A DNA stretch of 41,763 bases. It comes from Acidobacteriota bacterium (GTDB lineage: Bacteria > Acidobacteriota > Terriglobia > Terriglobales > Acidobacteriaceae). Within the stretch, counting starts at the first letter, position 1; each line of letters opens with the position of its first letter. Below the pieces are notes generated by a model. The model searched no databases. It saw nothing but the letters and a program-made list of their open reading frames with translations, and was not told where the DNA came from. Shown piece after piece: positions 6,795-19,429 of this stretch. The stretch is from positions 1 to 41,763 of the forward strand of contig JAJYVF010000038.1 of NCBI GenBank assembly GCA_021792135.1, written 5' to 3'. The translations under genes were made by a program, and so were the position numbers.

Positions 6795-8456
6795 ATGGCT
6801 GACGCAAAATTACAAATTATTCCGCTGGGCGGGCTGGGCGAGTTCGGCATGAACTGCCTTGCCCTCCGCTATAAGGACAACATCCTCGTCATCGACGCGG
6901 GACTGATGTTTCCCGAGTCGGAGCTGCTGGGGGTGGATATTGTCGTCCCCGATATCTCCTGGCTGGTGGAAAACAAAGAGCACGTCCGGGCGATCATCCT
7001 GACGCACGGGCATGAGGACCACATCGGCGGGCTGCCCTGGATTCTTTCCGAGCTGAACGTGCCGGTGTACGGCACCGAGTTCACGCTGGCTTATGTGGAG
7101 GGCAAGCTCGAAGAACATGCGCTGCTGGACGATGCCGAGCTGATCGAGATCACGCCGGGGGCGAAGTTCACCCTGGGCCCATTCGCCATTGAGCCCATCC
7201 GGGTAACGCACAGCCTGGTGGACTGTGTGGCTCTGGCCATCGAGACGCCGGTGGGTATTGTGGTGCACACCGGCGATTTCAAGATCGACCTGTCGCCGCC
7301 GGATGGAAAGGCTTTCGATCTGCACCGGTTTGCGGAATATGGACAGCGCGGCGTGCTGGCCCTGCTGCAGGATTCGACGAATGTCGACCGTCCCGGCTAC
7401 ACCCCCAGCGAATGGGCGGTGAAACCCCGTCTGGACGAGATTTTTTCGCGGACGAAGAAGAAGCTGTTCTTCAGCTGCTTCTCTTCCTCGATCTATCGCA
7501 TCCGCATCGCCATCGAACTGGCGCGGCTGCATGGGCGCAAAGTGGCGATCGTGGGGCGGTCGATGCTGGAGTCGTCGGAGATCGCCCAGGATCTCGGGTA
7601 TCTGGATCTGCCGCCGGGTCTGGTGATTCATCCCGGACAGATCAACGATCATGCGCCCGAGGAAGTGATGGTGCTGATCAGCGGCACGCAGGGCGAGCCG
7701 ATGAGCGCGCTGAGCCGCGCCGCGGTGGACAATCACAAGCATGCGCGGATCCAGGCGGGGGATACCGTGATCCTGAGCTCGCGGGTGATTCCCGGCAACG
7801 AGCGCAGCATCTTCCGGGTCATCGATCACCTGTACCGCCGCGATGCGCATGTCATCTTCGACGACGGGTCGGCGGGCCTGATCCACGTGAGCGGGCATGC
7901 CAGCCAGGAAGAGCAGCGGCTGATGATCAACCTGCTGCGTCCGAAGTTCTTTATCCCGATTCACGGGGACTACCGCCACCTGAAGAAGCATGCCGAGATC
8001 GCCCAGCGGCTGGGGGTGGTAGACCTGGCGCTGACGATGGAGAACGGGGAGGTTCTGGAACTGGATCGCGATAACGCGCACAAGATCGGCAAGGTGACGG
8101 CCGGGCGCGTCTGCATTGATTCCGGATCGACGGCCGATGTGGTGGAAGATCTGGTGATCCGCGACCGGCGGCATCTGTCAGAAGACGGGATCGTGCTGCC
8201 CATCCTGACCATCAACAAGCTCAGCGGCAAGGTGGAACGGCAGCCGGAGCTGGTGAGCCGCGGCTTTGTGGGCGCGGAACCGGAACTCATGGAAGGCGCG
8301 CGCCAGGTGGTGTCGGCAACGCTGGACGGCTCGAGCGCCGAAGAGAAGGCCGATTACGGCGTCATCAAGGAAAAGATCCGCATCGACCTGAAGCGCTACA
8401 TCCAGAAGAACACGAGCCGGCGGCCGCTGATTATGCCGGTGATCCTGGAAATCTAG
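6795..8456 (+). CDS. rnj: Ribonuclease J
   Basis: A metallo-beta-lactamase/beta-CASP ribonuclease with 5'-3' exo- and endonuclease activity in mRNA decay and rRNA maturation. The 553 aa match the normal RNase J length. The N-terminus IIPLGGLGEFGMNCLAL, the zinc-binding HGHEDH at 71-76, the HTGDFKID segment near 157 and the beta-CASP region (SGTQGEPMSAL, then IHVSGHAS and PIHGDYRHL) are all present. The C-terminal domain ends in a basic segment. AAGGGG lies about 13 nt before ATG, a little far. It stands alone between the VWFA and receptor genes. Confidence 0.95.
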   Translation: MADAKLQIIPLGGLGEFGMNCLALRYKDNILVIDAGLMFPESELLGVDIVVPDISWLVENKEHVRAIILTHGHEDHIGGLPWILSELNVPVYGTEFTLAYVEGKLEEHALLDDAELIEITPGAKFTLGPFAIEPIRVTHSLVDCVALAIETPVGIVVHTGDFKIDLSPPDGKAFDLHRFAEYGQRGVLALLQDSTNVDRPGYTPSEWAVKPRLDEIFSRTKKKLFFSCFSSSIYRIRIAIELARLHGRKVAIVGRSMLESSEIAQDLGYLDLPPGLVIHPGQINDHAPEEVMVLISGTQGEPMSALSRAAVDNHKHARIQAGDTVILSSRVIPGNERSIFRVIDHLYRRDAHVIFDDGSAGLIHVSGHASQEEQRLMINLLRPKFFIPIHGDYRHLKKHAEIAQRLGVVDLALTMENGEVLELDRDNAHKIGKVTAGRVCIDSGSTADVVEDLVIRDRRHLSEDGIVLPILTINKLSGKVERQPELVSRGFVGAEPELMEGARQVVSATLDGSSAEEKADYGVIKEKIRIDLKRYIQKNTSRRPLIMPVILEI

Positions 8457-8473
8457 AACAGTCATTCACTCCT

Positions 8474-8510
8474 GCAGGCGGATGGGGAACGCAGATTCCC
8501 CTGTGCCTGC
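8474..8510 (+). terminator. Two-part hairpin after rnj
   Basis: GCAGGC (8474-8479) pairs with GCCTGC (8505-8510), and inside it GGGGAA (8484-8489) pairs with TTCCCC (8496-8501). It begins 18 nt after the rnj stop. No T-run follows, so it is a plausible but unproven transcription end. Confidence 0.45.
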
Positions 8511-8775
8511 TGCGGCTGCTGTCTGCTTCGAGGTCTGCGCCGGACGGCGGTGCTGCGTTCCGCTCGCCCCACCGCGGAAGACAACCCCTCTCATCGCGAA
8601 TGCAGGTTGTGCTGAACAGCGTCCGCACGCGCAATGCAACAGAGCGATGGCGCATGCCTGCGATCCTGCGGGGGGTTTGTTACCATAGCAAAACACCCTG
8701 AGGTATCGATTCGATCCGTAGTGAATCGTAGACAAGGCACTCCTGCGCCCAATGCAGGACTCAAATCAGGATTCC

Positions 8776-8781
8776 GGAGGG
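8776..8781 (+). promoter_or_regulatory. Ribosome binding site choosing the GTG start of the receptor
   Basis: GGAGGG lies 5 nt before GTG 8787, and a signal peptide follows at once. This argues against longer N-terminal extensions of the same frame. Confidence 0.65.
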
Positions 8782-8786
8782 TTCGA

Positions 8787-11700
8787 GTGATTTTCTGCGC
8801 GCGTTCCGCCTCACACCTGAGAGTTGCGCCGCCGCCTGCCTTCTGGCTCGGACCCGTATGCCTTGCGTTTCTGATCGCCGTGGCGCCCGGCGCCGCGGGC
8901 CAGACAGGCTCGGGCCTTACGGGCGCAGTGACGGATCCGGCCGGTGCTGCTGTTTCCGGCGCAAATGTAACCGTCACGAACGTAAATACAGGCGCGCGTC
9001 GCAGTACTGCTACGGATCACGCAGGCCGCTACAGGGTCTTCTCGCTGCCGGTCGGGGATTATCAGGTCGTGGCGCAGCAGAAGGGCTTCGCCGACGAAGT
9101 CCGGACCGGCATCCACCTTGCAGTGGGGCAGGATGCCACCGTCAATCTGAGTCTGCGCCTCGGCGGAGTACGCCAGGAGATCAGCGTCAACGCGGATGCA
9201 TCCGCGGTCAGCCTGACCACGAGCGATGTTTCCGGGCTGGTGCGCGAGCGGCAGATCCGTGACCTGCCGCTGAACGGCCGCAGCTACGACGAGCTGCTGA
9301 CACTGAACCCCGGTATCGTGAGCTTCACCGCGGAAAAGGTCGGCGGCATCGGCGTTTCGAATTCCACGGTGGGCAACGACTTTGCGGTATCGGGCAATCG
9401 CCCGCAACAGAATCTGTTTCTGCTGAACGGCATTGAATTCACCGGCGCAGCGGAGAACAACATGCAGCCGGGAGGCACCAGCCAGGAGCTGCTCGGGGTG
9501 GACGCGGTGCGCCAGTTCAATGTGCTCCGCGACAGCTACAGTGCCGAATACGGCAAGAGATCGGGCGCACAGGTGCTGATCGTGACTCAGGGCGGCAGCA
9601 ACCAGGTGCACGGCTCCGCTTACGAGTTTCTCCGCAACGATGCCTTCGATGCCCGGAATTATTTCGATCGCGGCGCGGCGCCGCCTTTCCAGCGCAATCA
9701 GTTCGGCGCCTCGCTGGGAGGCCCGCTGCGCCGCAACCGGGCCTTCCTCTTCGGCAATTACGAGGGCTTCCGGCAGCACCTCCACCAGACGGGCGTCGAC
9801 CTGGTGCCCGATGCGAATGCACGCCACGGGTACCTGCCGTGCAAACTCGTTTCGCCCGCGCCGAATCCCTGCCCCGCCAGTGGGATCGTTGATGTGGGCG
9901 TAGCACCAGGGGCAGCGCCGCTGCTCGCGCTGTGGCCCGCGCAGACACCGGGGGCTCTGGATTTCGGAGGGATCGCCGAGGCTCTCAACAGCCCGCTCCA
10001 GACCATCCGCGACGATTTCGGAACCACGCGCTTCGACGCGGATTTCTCCGGAAACGATACGGCGACGGGTGTCTACACAATCGACGACAGCGCCGACGTG
10101 ACGCCCGTCAGCACGAACCTGTACAGCACCGATCTGGAGAGGCTGCGCGAACAGGTTCTCAGCCTGGAGGAGACGCACATTTTCTCTCCCAGCCTGCTCA
10201 ATGTGGCGCGCGTCGGCTATTCGCGGGCGGCCTACTATTACACCGGCGAGCCCACCCCGGGCACGCCGGCCGCCAGTGTGGCGGGATTCGTCGCAGGGAA
10301 GCCGGTTGGGGCGGTGGTGATCGGGGGCAGCGCGGCCGCGAATCCAGCCGCGCAGGTGAGTCTCGCAGGCAGCAACGTGGGCAGCAATCTGAACATTACC
10401 CGCAATCTTTACACGTACGAGGACCAGGTCACCCTCACGCATGGCCGAAACGATTTCGGCGCAGGCGTCTGGCTGCAGCAGCTGCAATCCAATGAAGACC
10501 TGGCGCTGACGCAGTTCGGCCAGGCTACTTTTGCCGGCCTGCAGCAGTTTCTTGAAGGCACCGCCGGCAGCTTCCTCTACGATCCGGCTCCCACGGAGAT
10601 GAACTGGCGCTCGCTGCTCGGCGCATGGTATGCGCAGGACGTCATGCGGGTCACGCCGCGCCTCCTCCTGTCGCTCGGCTTCCGGGATGGATTCACCACC
10701 GGATGGAACGAAGCCCACGGACGAGCCGCAAGCTTCATCTTTGCCGACGGGATCATTCAGACGCAGCCGCGCATCGCCGATTCAGCCTTCACGGTGAATC
10801 ATGCGAAGTTCCTGCCGCAGCCACGGGTCGGGCTGGCATGGAGTCCCCTCGGCCCGGGGACCGTGGTGCGTGCCGGGTTCGGGATGTACAACGATCTGCA
10901 GGATGCGCTGGGTTACCGCATGGACCAGAATGCGCCCTTCAACCCCTCCTACAGCATCGCCAATCTTCCCGTCTCGCAGTTCCCGCTGCCCATTGCGAGT
11001 GTACCGGCAAAGGCGAAAATCGCGCCCGGCGGCGTGCAGCCCGATTTACGGACACCGACGCTGATCTCCTGGTCGCTGCGCATCGAGCAGGAGCTTTCGC
11101 CGAATACGGCTCTGACGATCGGCTATATCGGTTCGCATGGCTACCACCAGCTCGTCAGCGTGGACGATAACGAGCCCACGCCCACGCTCTGTCCTGCCTC
11201 GCCGTGCCCCGCGACTTACCCGAGCAAATTCCCTGCGCCACTGGCTGGCGCGCCGATCCCCGCAGGCACTCCCTACATTTCCGCCGGTACGCCTCTCGCC
11301 AATCCGGCACTGGGGCCGGCCTGGGCCTGGTTCTCGATCGGCAACAGCTCCTACAACGCACTCCAGGCCGATCTGAATCACCGGCTCAGCCATGGCCTGA
11401 TCCTGCGCGGCGTCTACACCTGGTCGAAGGCTCTCGACGACGGAGACTCGCTGAACGCCACGGCAGCCGGCAACGCGCCCGGCCTGGTGTCCAACCCCTT
11501 CAACATCAGGGCCGACTGGGGACCCGCAACCTACAACGTAAGAAACGTCGCCGTCGTCAATGCAGTTTACGAGCTGCCCTTCGGCAGACACGAGCGCTAT
11601 TTCAGCGGAGCGGGGCGCATCCCCAGCGCAATCCTGGGCGGCTGGACCGCGAACTCCATCGTGACGCTGCAGTCCGGTTTCCCCTTCACACCGCAGCTCA

Positions 11701-12107
11701 GCTACAACCCGTCGAACAACGGCGACACCAGAAATCCCGTACGTCCCTTCGCCAATCCGGATTTTCACGGGCCGGTTATCGTCGGCAAGCCCGCTCAGTG
11801 GTTCAACCCCGCGGCTTTCCTGGCGCCGCCTCCGGGCAGCGGATTCTACGGCAATCTGGGGCGCGACTCACTCACCGGACCCGGCCTCGGCGAATGGGAT
11901 TTCTCCATGCTCAAAGACACGTCCCTGCATGAGCGCCTCCGGCTCCAGCTGCGGGGCGAGTTCTTCAACATCCTCAACCACTCCAATTTCAATACGCCGA
12001 ACCTGGTCGTCTTCACTCCGTCCGGAGTCTCCCCCACGGCTGGGGTGGTGACCAGCACGTCGACAACATCGCGGCAGATTCAGTTTGCCGCCAAGCTGCT
12101 GTGGTAG
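8787..12107 (+). CDS. TonB-dependent receptor, Oar-like, with carboxypeptidase regulatory-like domain
   Basis: A 1106-aa outer-membrane protein. From the GTG start, residues 1-38 are a signal peptide ending at APGAAGQ; residues about 41-125 form a carboxypeptidase regulatory-like beta-sandwich (GLTGAVTDPAGAAVSGANVTV); a plug domain follows (RERQIRDLPLNGRSYDELL); the remainder is a long beta-barrel ending in aromatic Trp (AAKLLW), as expected for barrel insertion. Oar-type receptors are highly expanded in Acidobacteriota and are thought to import carbohydrates, peptides or other large ligands using TonB energy; the ligand here is unknown. No adjacent SusD, TonB or hydrolase gene suggests one. 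It converges on the DUF3300 gene. Confidence 0.9.
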   Translation: MIFCARSASHLRVAPPPAFWLGPVCLAFLIAVAPGAAGQTGSGLTGAVTDPAGAAVSGANVTVTNVNTGARRSTATDHAGRYRVFSLPVGDYQVVAQQKGFADEVRTGIHLAVGQDATVNLSLRLGGVRQEISVNADASAVSLTTSDVSGLVRERQIRDLPLNGRSYDELLTLNPGIVSFTAEKVGGIGVSNSTVGNDFAVSGNRPQQNLFLLNGIEFTGAAENNMQPGGTSQELLGVDAVRQFNVLRDSYSAEYGKRSGAQVLIVTQGGSNQVHGSAYEFLRNDAFDARNYFDRGAAPPFQRNQFGASLGGPLRRNRAFLFGNYEGFRQHLHQTGVDLVPDANARHGYLPCKLVSPAPNPCPASGIVDVGVAPGAAPLLALWPAQTPGALDFGGIAEALNSPLQTIRDDFGTTRFDADFSGNDTATGVYTIDDSADVTPVSTNLYSTDLERLREQVLSLEETHIFSPSLLNVARVGYSRAAYYYTGEPTPGTPAASVAGFVAGKPVGAVVIGGSAAANPAAQVSLAGSNVGSNLNITRNLYTYEDQVTLTHGRNDFGAGVWLQQLQSNEDLALTQFGQATFAGLQQFLEGTAGSFLYDPAPTEMNWRSLLGAWYAQDVMRVTPRLLLSLGFRDGFTTGWNEAHGRAASFIFADGIIQTQPRIADSAFTVNHAKFLPQPRVGLAWSPLGPGTVVRAGFGMYNDLQDALGYRMDQNAPFNPSYSIANLPVSQFPLPIASVPAKAKIAPGGVQPDLRTPTLISWSLRIEQELSPNTALTIGYIGSHGYHQLVSVDDNEPTPTLCPASPCPATYPSKFPAPLAGAPIPAGTPYISAGTPLANPALGPAWAWFSIGNSSYNALQADLNHRLSHGLILRGVYTWSKALDDGDSLNATAAGNAPGLVSNPFNIRADWGPATYNVRNVAVVNAVYELPFGRHERYFSGAGRIPSAILGGWTANSIVTLQSGFPFTPQLSYNPSNNGDTRNPVRPFANPDFHGPVIVGKPAQWFNPAAFLAPPPGSGFYGNLGRDSLTGPGLGEWDFSMLKDTSLHERLRLQLRGEFFNILNHSNFNTPNLVVFTPSGVSPTAGVVTSTSTTSRQIQFAAKLLW

Positions 12108-12120
12108 AGGCTGCATTCCG

Positions 12121-12146
12121 GGTCTGGCGGAACAGCTCGTCAGACC
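12121..12146. terminator. Shared hairpin between convergent genes
   Basis: GGTCTGGCG (12121-12129) and CGTCAGACC (12138-12146) form a 9-bp stem with one G-T pair around an 8-nt loop. It fills the 40-nt gap between the receptor stop and the DUF3300 stop and could serve both strands. No clear T-tract is seen. Confidence 0.5.
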
Positions 12147-12147
12147 G

Positions 12148-13992
12148 TCAGCGGCGTCCGTGGCCGCCACCCCCATGACCACCGAAATGGCCGCCGCCGA
12201 AATGCCCGCCACCGAAGTGACTCCCGCCTCCGAAACTGCGCGATGAATGCCCTCCGCCAGAGAGGTGGAATCCCCCTGATCGGCCCGAATTACCGGAGAA
12301 GCCGCCGAAGCCGCGGGATGAGCGGCCACCAAATGAGGGCTGCCGGAAGGGCTGAGCAGGCGCACGATAGGCGGGAGCCGATCCTCGAAAGCCACCCCCG
12401 AACTGCGGCTGCCGCCCGACAAAGGCATTCGTGCGCGGCACGCTGCCGGCTCCGTAGAAGCTCTGCCCGGGACGGCCGTAAACGCCAGGCCGATAAGCAT
12501 TCCCATTACGGCCGTAGACTCCCGTCATCCGGCCAGGCGATGCGGTTCGGCCATAGACCTGGGATCCGTAGCTGCCCGGGGTCCGGCCGGACGAACGGTA
12601 GCCGTAATTCGCTGCGGGACGCCCGTAATTGCCGCGCGCATTGAACGTGGGCATGCGATTCAGGGCCTGCTGCGGACTGCGGCCGTACTGCCCTCCCCGG
12701 AAGCCCTGCACCCCATGATTCCCCGCGAAACCACGGCCGTACTGGCCGTAGCCACCGACGCGCCGGCCATAGACTCCACCCCGGCCATAAGCGCCGCCGC
12801 GCCCGTAAGTCCCTCTGCCCCGGCCAAAGCCTCCATACCCGGCCCTGTCAAATCGCCCGAAGTAACGCGGGCCGCCATGCTCGAGTCCCCAGTCCCGCAC
12901 CGTCCAGCTGTGCGGGCAATAGCCTTCGCCGTGGAAGAAGACAGCACCGTCGTCCCAGCCCATTCCCCAACCGAGAAAGCCCCAGGTCATCCCAGCGAAG
13001 GCGCCCATCACCATGCCCACGCCGAAGACCACCGGCGCCGCCAGCCCGAGGGCCACTCCTGCCGCCATGGAGCCGATGGCCGCGCCCAGCGTGAACCCCG
13101 GATAGGGAGCGACCGGAGCACCATAGACAACCCAGGGATTGTAAGCCGGCACATAGACTACCTGTGGATTGGCCGGCTCCACCTCGACGTAGCCCTGGTC
13201 CTCCGTAACCGTCTCCTGCGGAGTATCCTGCAGCGTCCCGGCCGCCATAGCGCGCTGCCGCATGGTCTGCACCGCTGCCAGAACATCCTGCGGCTGGTTG
13301 TAGTAGGCGTTGCCGAGCTCCGTGGTCCACTGCAGGTCCTGATCCATCTCCTCGAGCACCTGCGGGAAGGCGGTCAGCGCCTTTATGCTGGGATCCCATT
13401 CCTGCATATTCGCGCCGGCAGCAATCGCCTCCGGGGGAGCATTGCCCTGGGCCTGCCGCCACCGGTCGGCCTCGGTGATCTCCAGCGGATAGGTGGAAGC
13501 AGCGAGCACCTGCGCCACCAGCGCATCGGGATAAAGCGCGATCGGAGCCACCAGCTGCTGCAGCTGCTCCGGAGAGAGGGGCTGCTGAGGAGCAAGCTGC
13601 GGCTGCGGATTGGACTGATCGGCCGGCGGGTATCCCTGCTGGTCTCCATAACCCTGTTCCGGGTAAGCATCCGGCGCAGGCGGAGCAGCCTGATCATAGG
13701 GCTGCTGCGGATAGCTTTGCTGAGGATCGTAGGGCTGCTGCTGCGGCGGATCGTATTGGGGTTGCTGTCCATACTGTGGCGGCGGTTCCGTGCTCGGATA
13801 CTGTCCATACCTCTGATCAGGCGGTGGAGGTGCCTGCTGTGCGAGCAGATCGCCTTCGGAAACCGGCAGCAGGAGCACGGCCAGACTCAGCGCGAGCCCA
13901 CCGCGCAGGACGCGGATCACGGTCCCCCGCAGGCCCGGCTTCTGAAGTTGTCCCGGAAAAGAAAACCCGACCATGGACGCGCGAAAGTTCAT
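12148..13992 (-). CDS. DUF3300 domain protein with Gly/Tyr-rich tail
   Basis: A 614-aa exported protein of unknown function. After a long basic N-terminus and a hydrophobic segment (about 25-48) comes a Gln/Pro/Tyr-rich stretch (50-130). The DUF3300 core follows (LSPEQLQQLVAPIALYPD, ASTYPLEITEADRW, VYVPAYNPWVVYG), then a Gly/Ala-rich hydrophobic stretch. The C-terminal third is full of YGR, FGG and GGGHFGGG repeats. Such low-complexity tails suggest a surface or extracellular matrix role, but this is inference. GAGGTGG precedes the ATG. It converges on the receptor gene. Confidence 0.8.
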   Translation of the reverse strand: MNFRASMVGFSFPGQLQKPGLRGTVIRVLRGGLALSLAVLLLPVSEGDLLAQQAPPPPDQRYGQYPSTEPPPQYGQQPQYDPPQQQPYDPQQSYPQQPYDQAAPPAPDAYPEQGYGDQQGYPPADQSNPQPQLAPQQPLSPEQLQQLVAPIALYPDALVAQVLAASTYPLEITEADRWRQAQGNAPPEAIAAGANMQEWDPSIKALTAFPQVLEEMDQDLQWTTELGNAYYNQPQDVLAAVQTMRQRAMAAGTLQDTPQETVTEDQGYVEVEPANPQVVYVPAYNPWVVYGAPVAPYPGFTLGAAIGSMAAGVALGLAAPVVFGVGMVMGAFAGMTWGFLGWGMGWDDGAVFFHGEGYCPHSWTVRDWGLEHGGPRYFGRFDRAGYGGFGRGRGTYGRGGAYGRGGVYGRRVGGYGQYGRGFAGNHGVQGFRGGQYGRSPQQALNRMPTFNARGNYGRPAANYGYRSSGRTPGSYGSQVYGRTASPGRMTGVYGRNGNAYRPGVYGRPGQSFYGAGSVPRTNAFVGRQPQFGGGFRGSAPAYRAPAQPFRQPSFGGRSSRGFGGFSGNSGRSGGFHLSGGGHSSRSFGGGSHFGGGHFGGGHFGGHGGGGHGRR

Positions 13993-14213
13993 AACGCCAC
14001 CTCACAGACTCCAGTGGTCTGGTCGAGCCGTGCGTCCGCTTTCCCCGGACCCTGTCGCCTTCCGGTTGCCGTCGCCTTTGCTATCGGCGAGTGAGAATCG
14101 AAGGCTGAGGGCGTGAACCCCGGGTGCATCCATTGGTTCCGGGAGAGAATGATTAACTTTTCGTCATTCGTTCCCGCGGGCGCGCTCCTCTCGGCGGCGG
14201 CAGGAAGGGGGCG

Positions 14214-18065
<3,852 letters not shown>

Positions 18066-18274
18066 GCGGATATTTGTCTCTCTGGAACGGGCCGGTGTTG
18101 CCGCTGGCTATCGTCTCGCCGATCCCCCGTCCCGGACGTCTGCCGCGGATTCACGGGGGTGACGGATTTGTGCCGAAACCGGGGAAAGTCGGGCATGCGG
18201 CGGGACTGGCGATCCTGCTTCGATGGTAGCGAAACCAGGGCGAATCTCGAACGGAACAGCGGGAAAATGGCCGA

Positions 18275-18295
18275 TCCGGGCATTGGATGCCCGGA
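18275..18295 (-). terminator. Hairpin downstream of nuoI
   Basis: TCCGGGCAT and ATGCCCGGA form a perfect 9-bp stem with a 3-nt loop, 44 nt after the nuoI stop. A weak T-rich stretch (CCATTTTCCC) follows a few bases later. It probably separates nuoI from metH transcription. Confidence 0.5.
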
Positions 18296-18339
18296 ATTTC
18301 GAAGGGAATGGCTCCCGAAATGCCGCAGATCCCGACGCC

Positions 18340-18834
18340 CTACTTCGTCGAGTCGGCCCCGGCAGCGATCTGGCCCGGCATGCCCACGGCGGGAACCAGC
18401 ATGTCTTCCTTGCGCATGACCAGGCTGGTAGCGTTCAGGCTGGCGAGTTCGAAGCCGTGGCCATGGGTGATGGCGTCCGTCGGGCAGGCCTCGACGCAAT
18501 AGCCGCAGAAGATGCAGCGGTTGTAGTCGATGTTGTAGACCTTCGCATAGCGGTCGGAGCTGGAGATGCGCTGCTCGGCGGTGTTTTCGGCCGCTTCGAT
18601 GTAGATGCAGTTCGACGGACAGGCGGCGGCGCAGAGGAAGCAGGCGACGCATTTTTCCAGGCCGTTCTCGTCGCGCTGCAGGACGTGGGCGCCGCGGAAG
18701 CGCTCCTGGAGCACCGCGCCGCGCAGGGGACCGGGTCCATCGGGATAGTTTTCGACCTCGGTGGGCTGGAACATCTCGCGGAAGGTGATGCTCATGCCTT
18801 TGGCGATAGCCGCGACGTTGCGGGTGATGGACAT
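18340..18834 (-). CDS. nuoI: NADH-quinone oxidoreductase subunit I (two [4Fe-4S] ferredoxin)
   Basis: A 164-aa subunit linking the peripheral arm of complex I to the quinone site. Both cluster motifs are complete: Cys62, 65, 68, 72 in CVACFLCAAACP, and Cys107, 110, 113, 117 in CIFCGYCVEACP. The N-terminal GMSITFREMF segment and the YPDGPGPLRGA region are typical. ATG 18834 is chosen because AAGGGC precedes it and the family starts here; the frame extends farther upstream but with unrelated sequence. No other nuo gene lies in the window, so the subunit is detached from its usual operon. Confidence 0.9.
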   Translation of the reverse strand: MSITRNVAAIAKGMSITFREMFQPTEVENYPDGPGPLRGAVLQERFRGAHVLQRDENGLEKCVACFLCAAACPSNCIYIEAAENTAEQRISSSDRYAKVYNIDYNRCIFCGYCVEACPTDAITHGHGFELASLNATSLVMRKEDMLVPAVGMPGQIAAGADSTK

Positions 18835-19429
18835 GCCCTTAGTATACGGGGACGAGCAGGGAGACGCACGAACTCGCTGCCGGCAGCGCCGTAGAATTGG
18901 GCCGATGAGGGAAATCGACTCCTCACCGCTGGGAAAGGCCGTGGAACGGCTGCGCGAGGAACGAAGAGGCGCTGGACGAGTCACCCCTGCCTTTCAAAGC
19001 AGACCTGGTGTTTCTCGCTGGCATTGACCGGAATTTCCATCGCCGGATTGAACCGGATCCTGTGCTGCTGCAGCGCGGGGAACTCCCATCCGGAACGGTC
19101 CCGGGGGTGTCGAAGGGTGATGCCAGCATGCTATCCTCAGGGCGAGCAGGATCGATGCGCCCCCTCATGACCAATCCGTTCGCGTTCAGCCGCAGGAAGT
19201 GGAATGGGGCCTTTGTGCGCTCGATGGCTCCCCGGCGATATTTTCGGGTTCTTCCGACCCGGACGCGACCAAGTCTCTTCGGCAGCGACTAGTCAACGCT
19301 GCCACGGTGGTCGGCTGGTCTCGCTGTCAGCCGTCGAAGTGCCGCCGTGTACGGAGAAAGACTCTCTCGCCTGACTGCCTCGCCTGAACGACGGCCCGAC
19401 AGCCCACCCGACCTGAAGGAGAGATGAAG
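18835..19429. other. Intergenic stretch between nuoI and the aminotransferase gene
   Basis: About 595 nt without an intact gene. It contains a decayed nucleotidyltransferase fragment (18905-19083). From 19084 to 19429 I see only frames without recognisable motifs and the presumed promoter region of the aminotransferase gene. Confidence 0.5.
18905..19083 (+). pseudogene. MNT-type nucleotidyltransferase remnant (frameshifted)
   Basis: ATG 18905 starts MREIDSSPLGKAVERLREE. After a frameshift near 18960 the text continues EALDESPLPFKADLVFLAGI, then DRNFHRRIEPDPVLLQRGE. The pattern ALxESxLPFxxDLV...FxxxIExxxVxLQ is the C-terminal part of small MntA/KNTase-like nucleotidyltransferases, often antitoxin partners of HEPN proteins. 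The catalytic GSxxxGxxxxxSDxD region is missing and no HEPN gene is adjacent, so this is a dead fragment. Confidence 0.45.

Larger units (their letters stand above)
8457..8786 (+). other. Non-coding stretch between rnj and the receptor gene
   Basis: About 330 nt without a supported gene. It begins with a structured 3' element of rnj (8474-8510) and ends in the leader of the TonB-dependent receptor. The receptor frame stays open upstream as far as 8634, but the residues there do not resemble a signal peptide. Confidence 0.5.

Noticed and set aside
8811-10718. Long open frame on the minus strand antisense to the TonB-dependent receptor
   Set aside because: It is a codon-bias shadow of a GC-rich gene: no motif, no ribosome binding site logic, and the plus-strand receptor is unambiguous.
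18066-18339. Possible cobalamin or S-adenosyl riboswitch upstream of metH
   Set aside because: I found neither a B12-box-like sequence nor the conserved core of SAM or SAH riboswitches; only the nuoI terminator-like hairpin is evident.
19008-19292. Plus-strand frame of 94 codons between nuoI and the aminotransferase
   Set aside because: Only its first part matches a nucleotidyltransferase fragment; the rest has no motif, so it is covered by the pseudogene entry.
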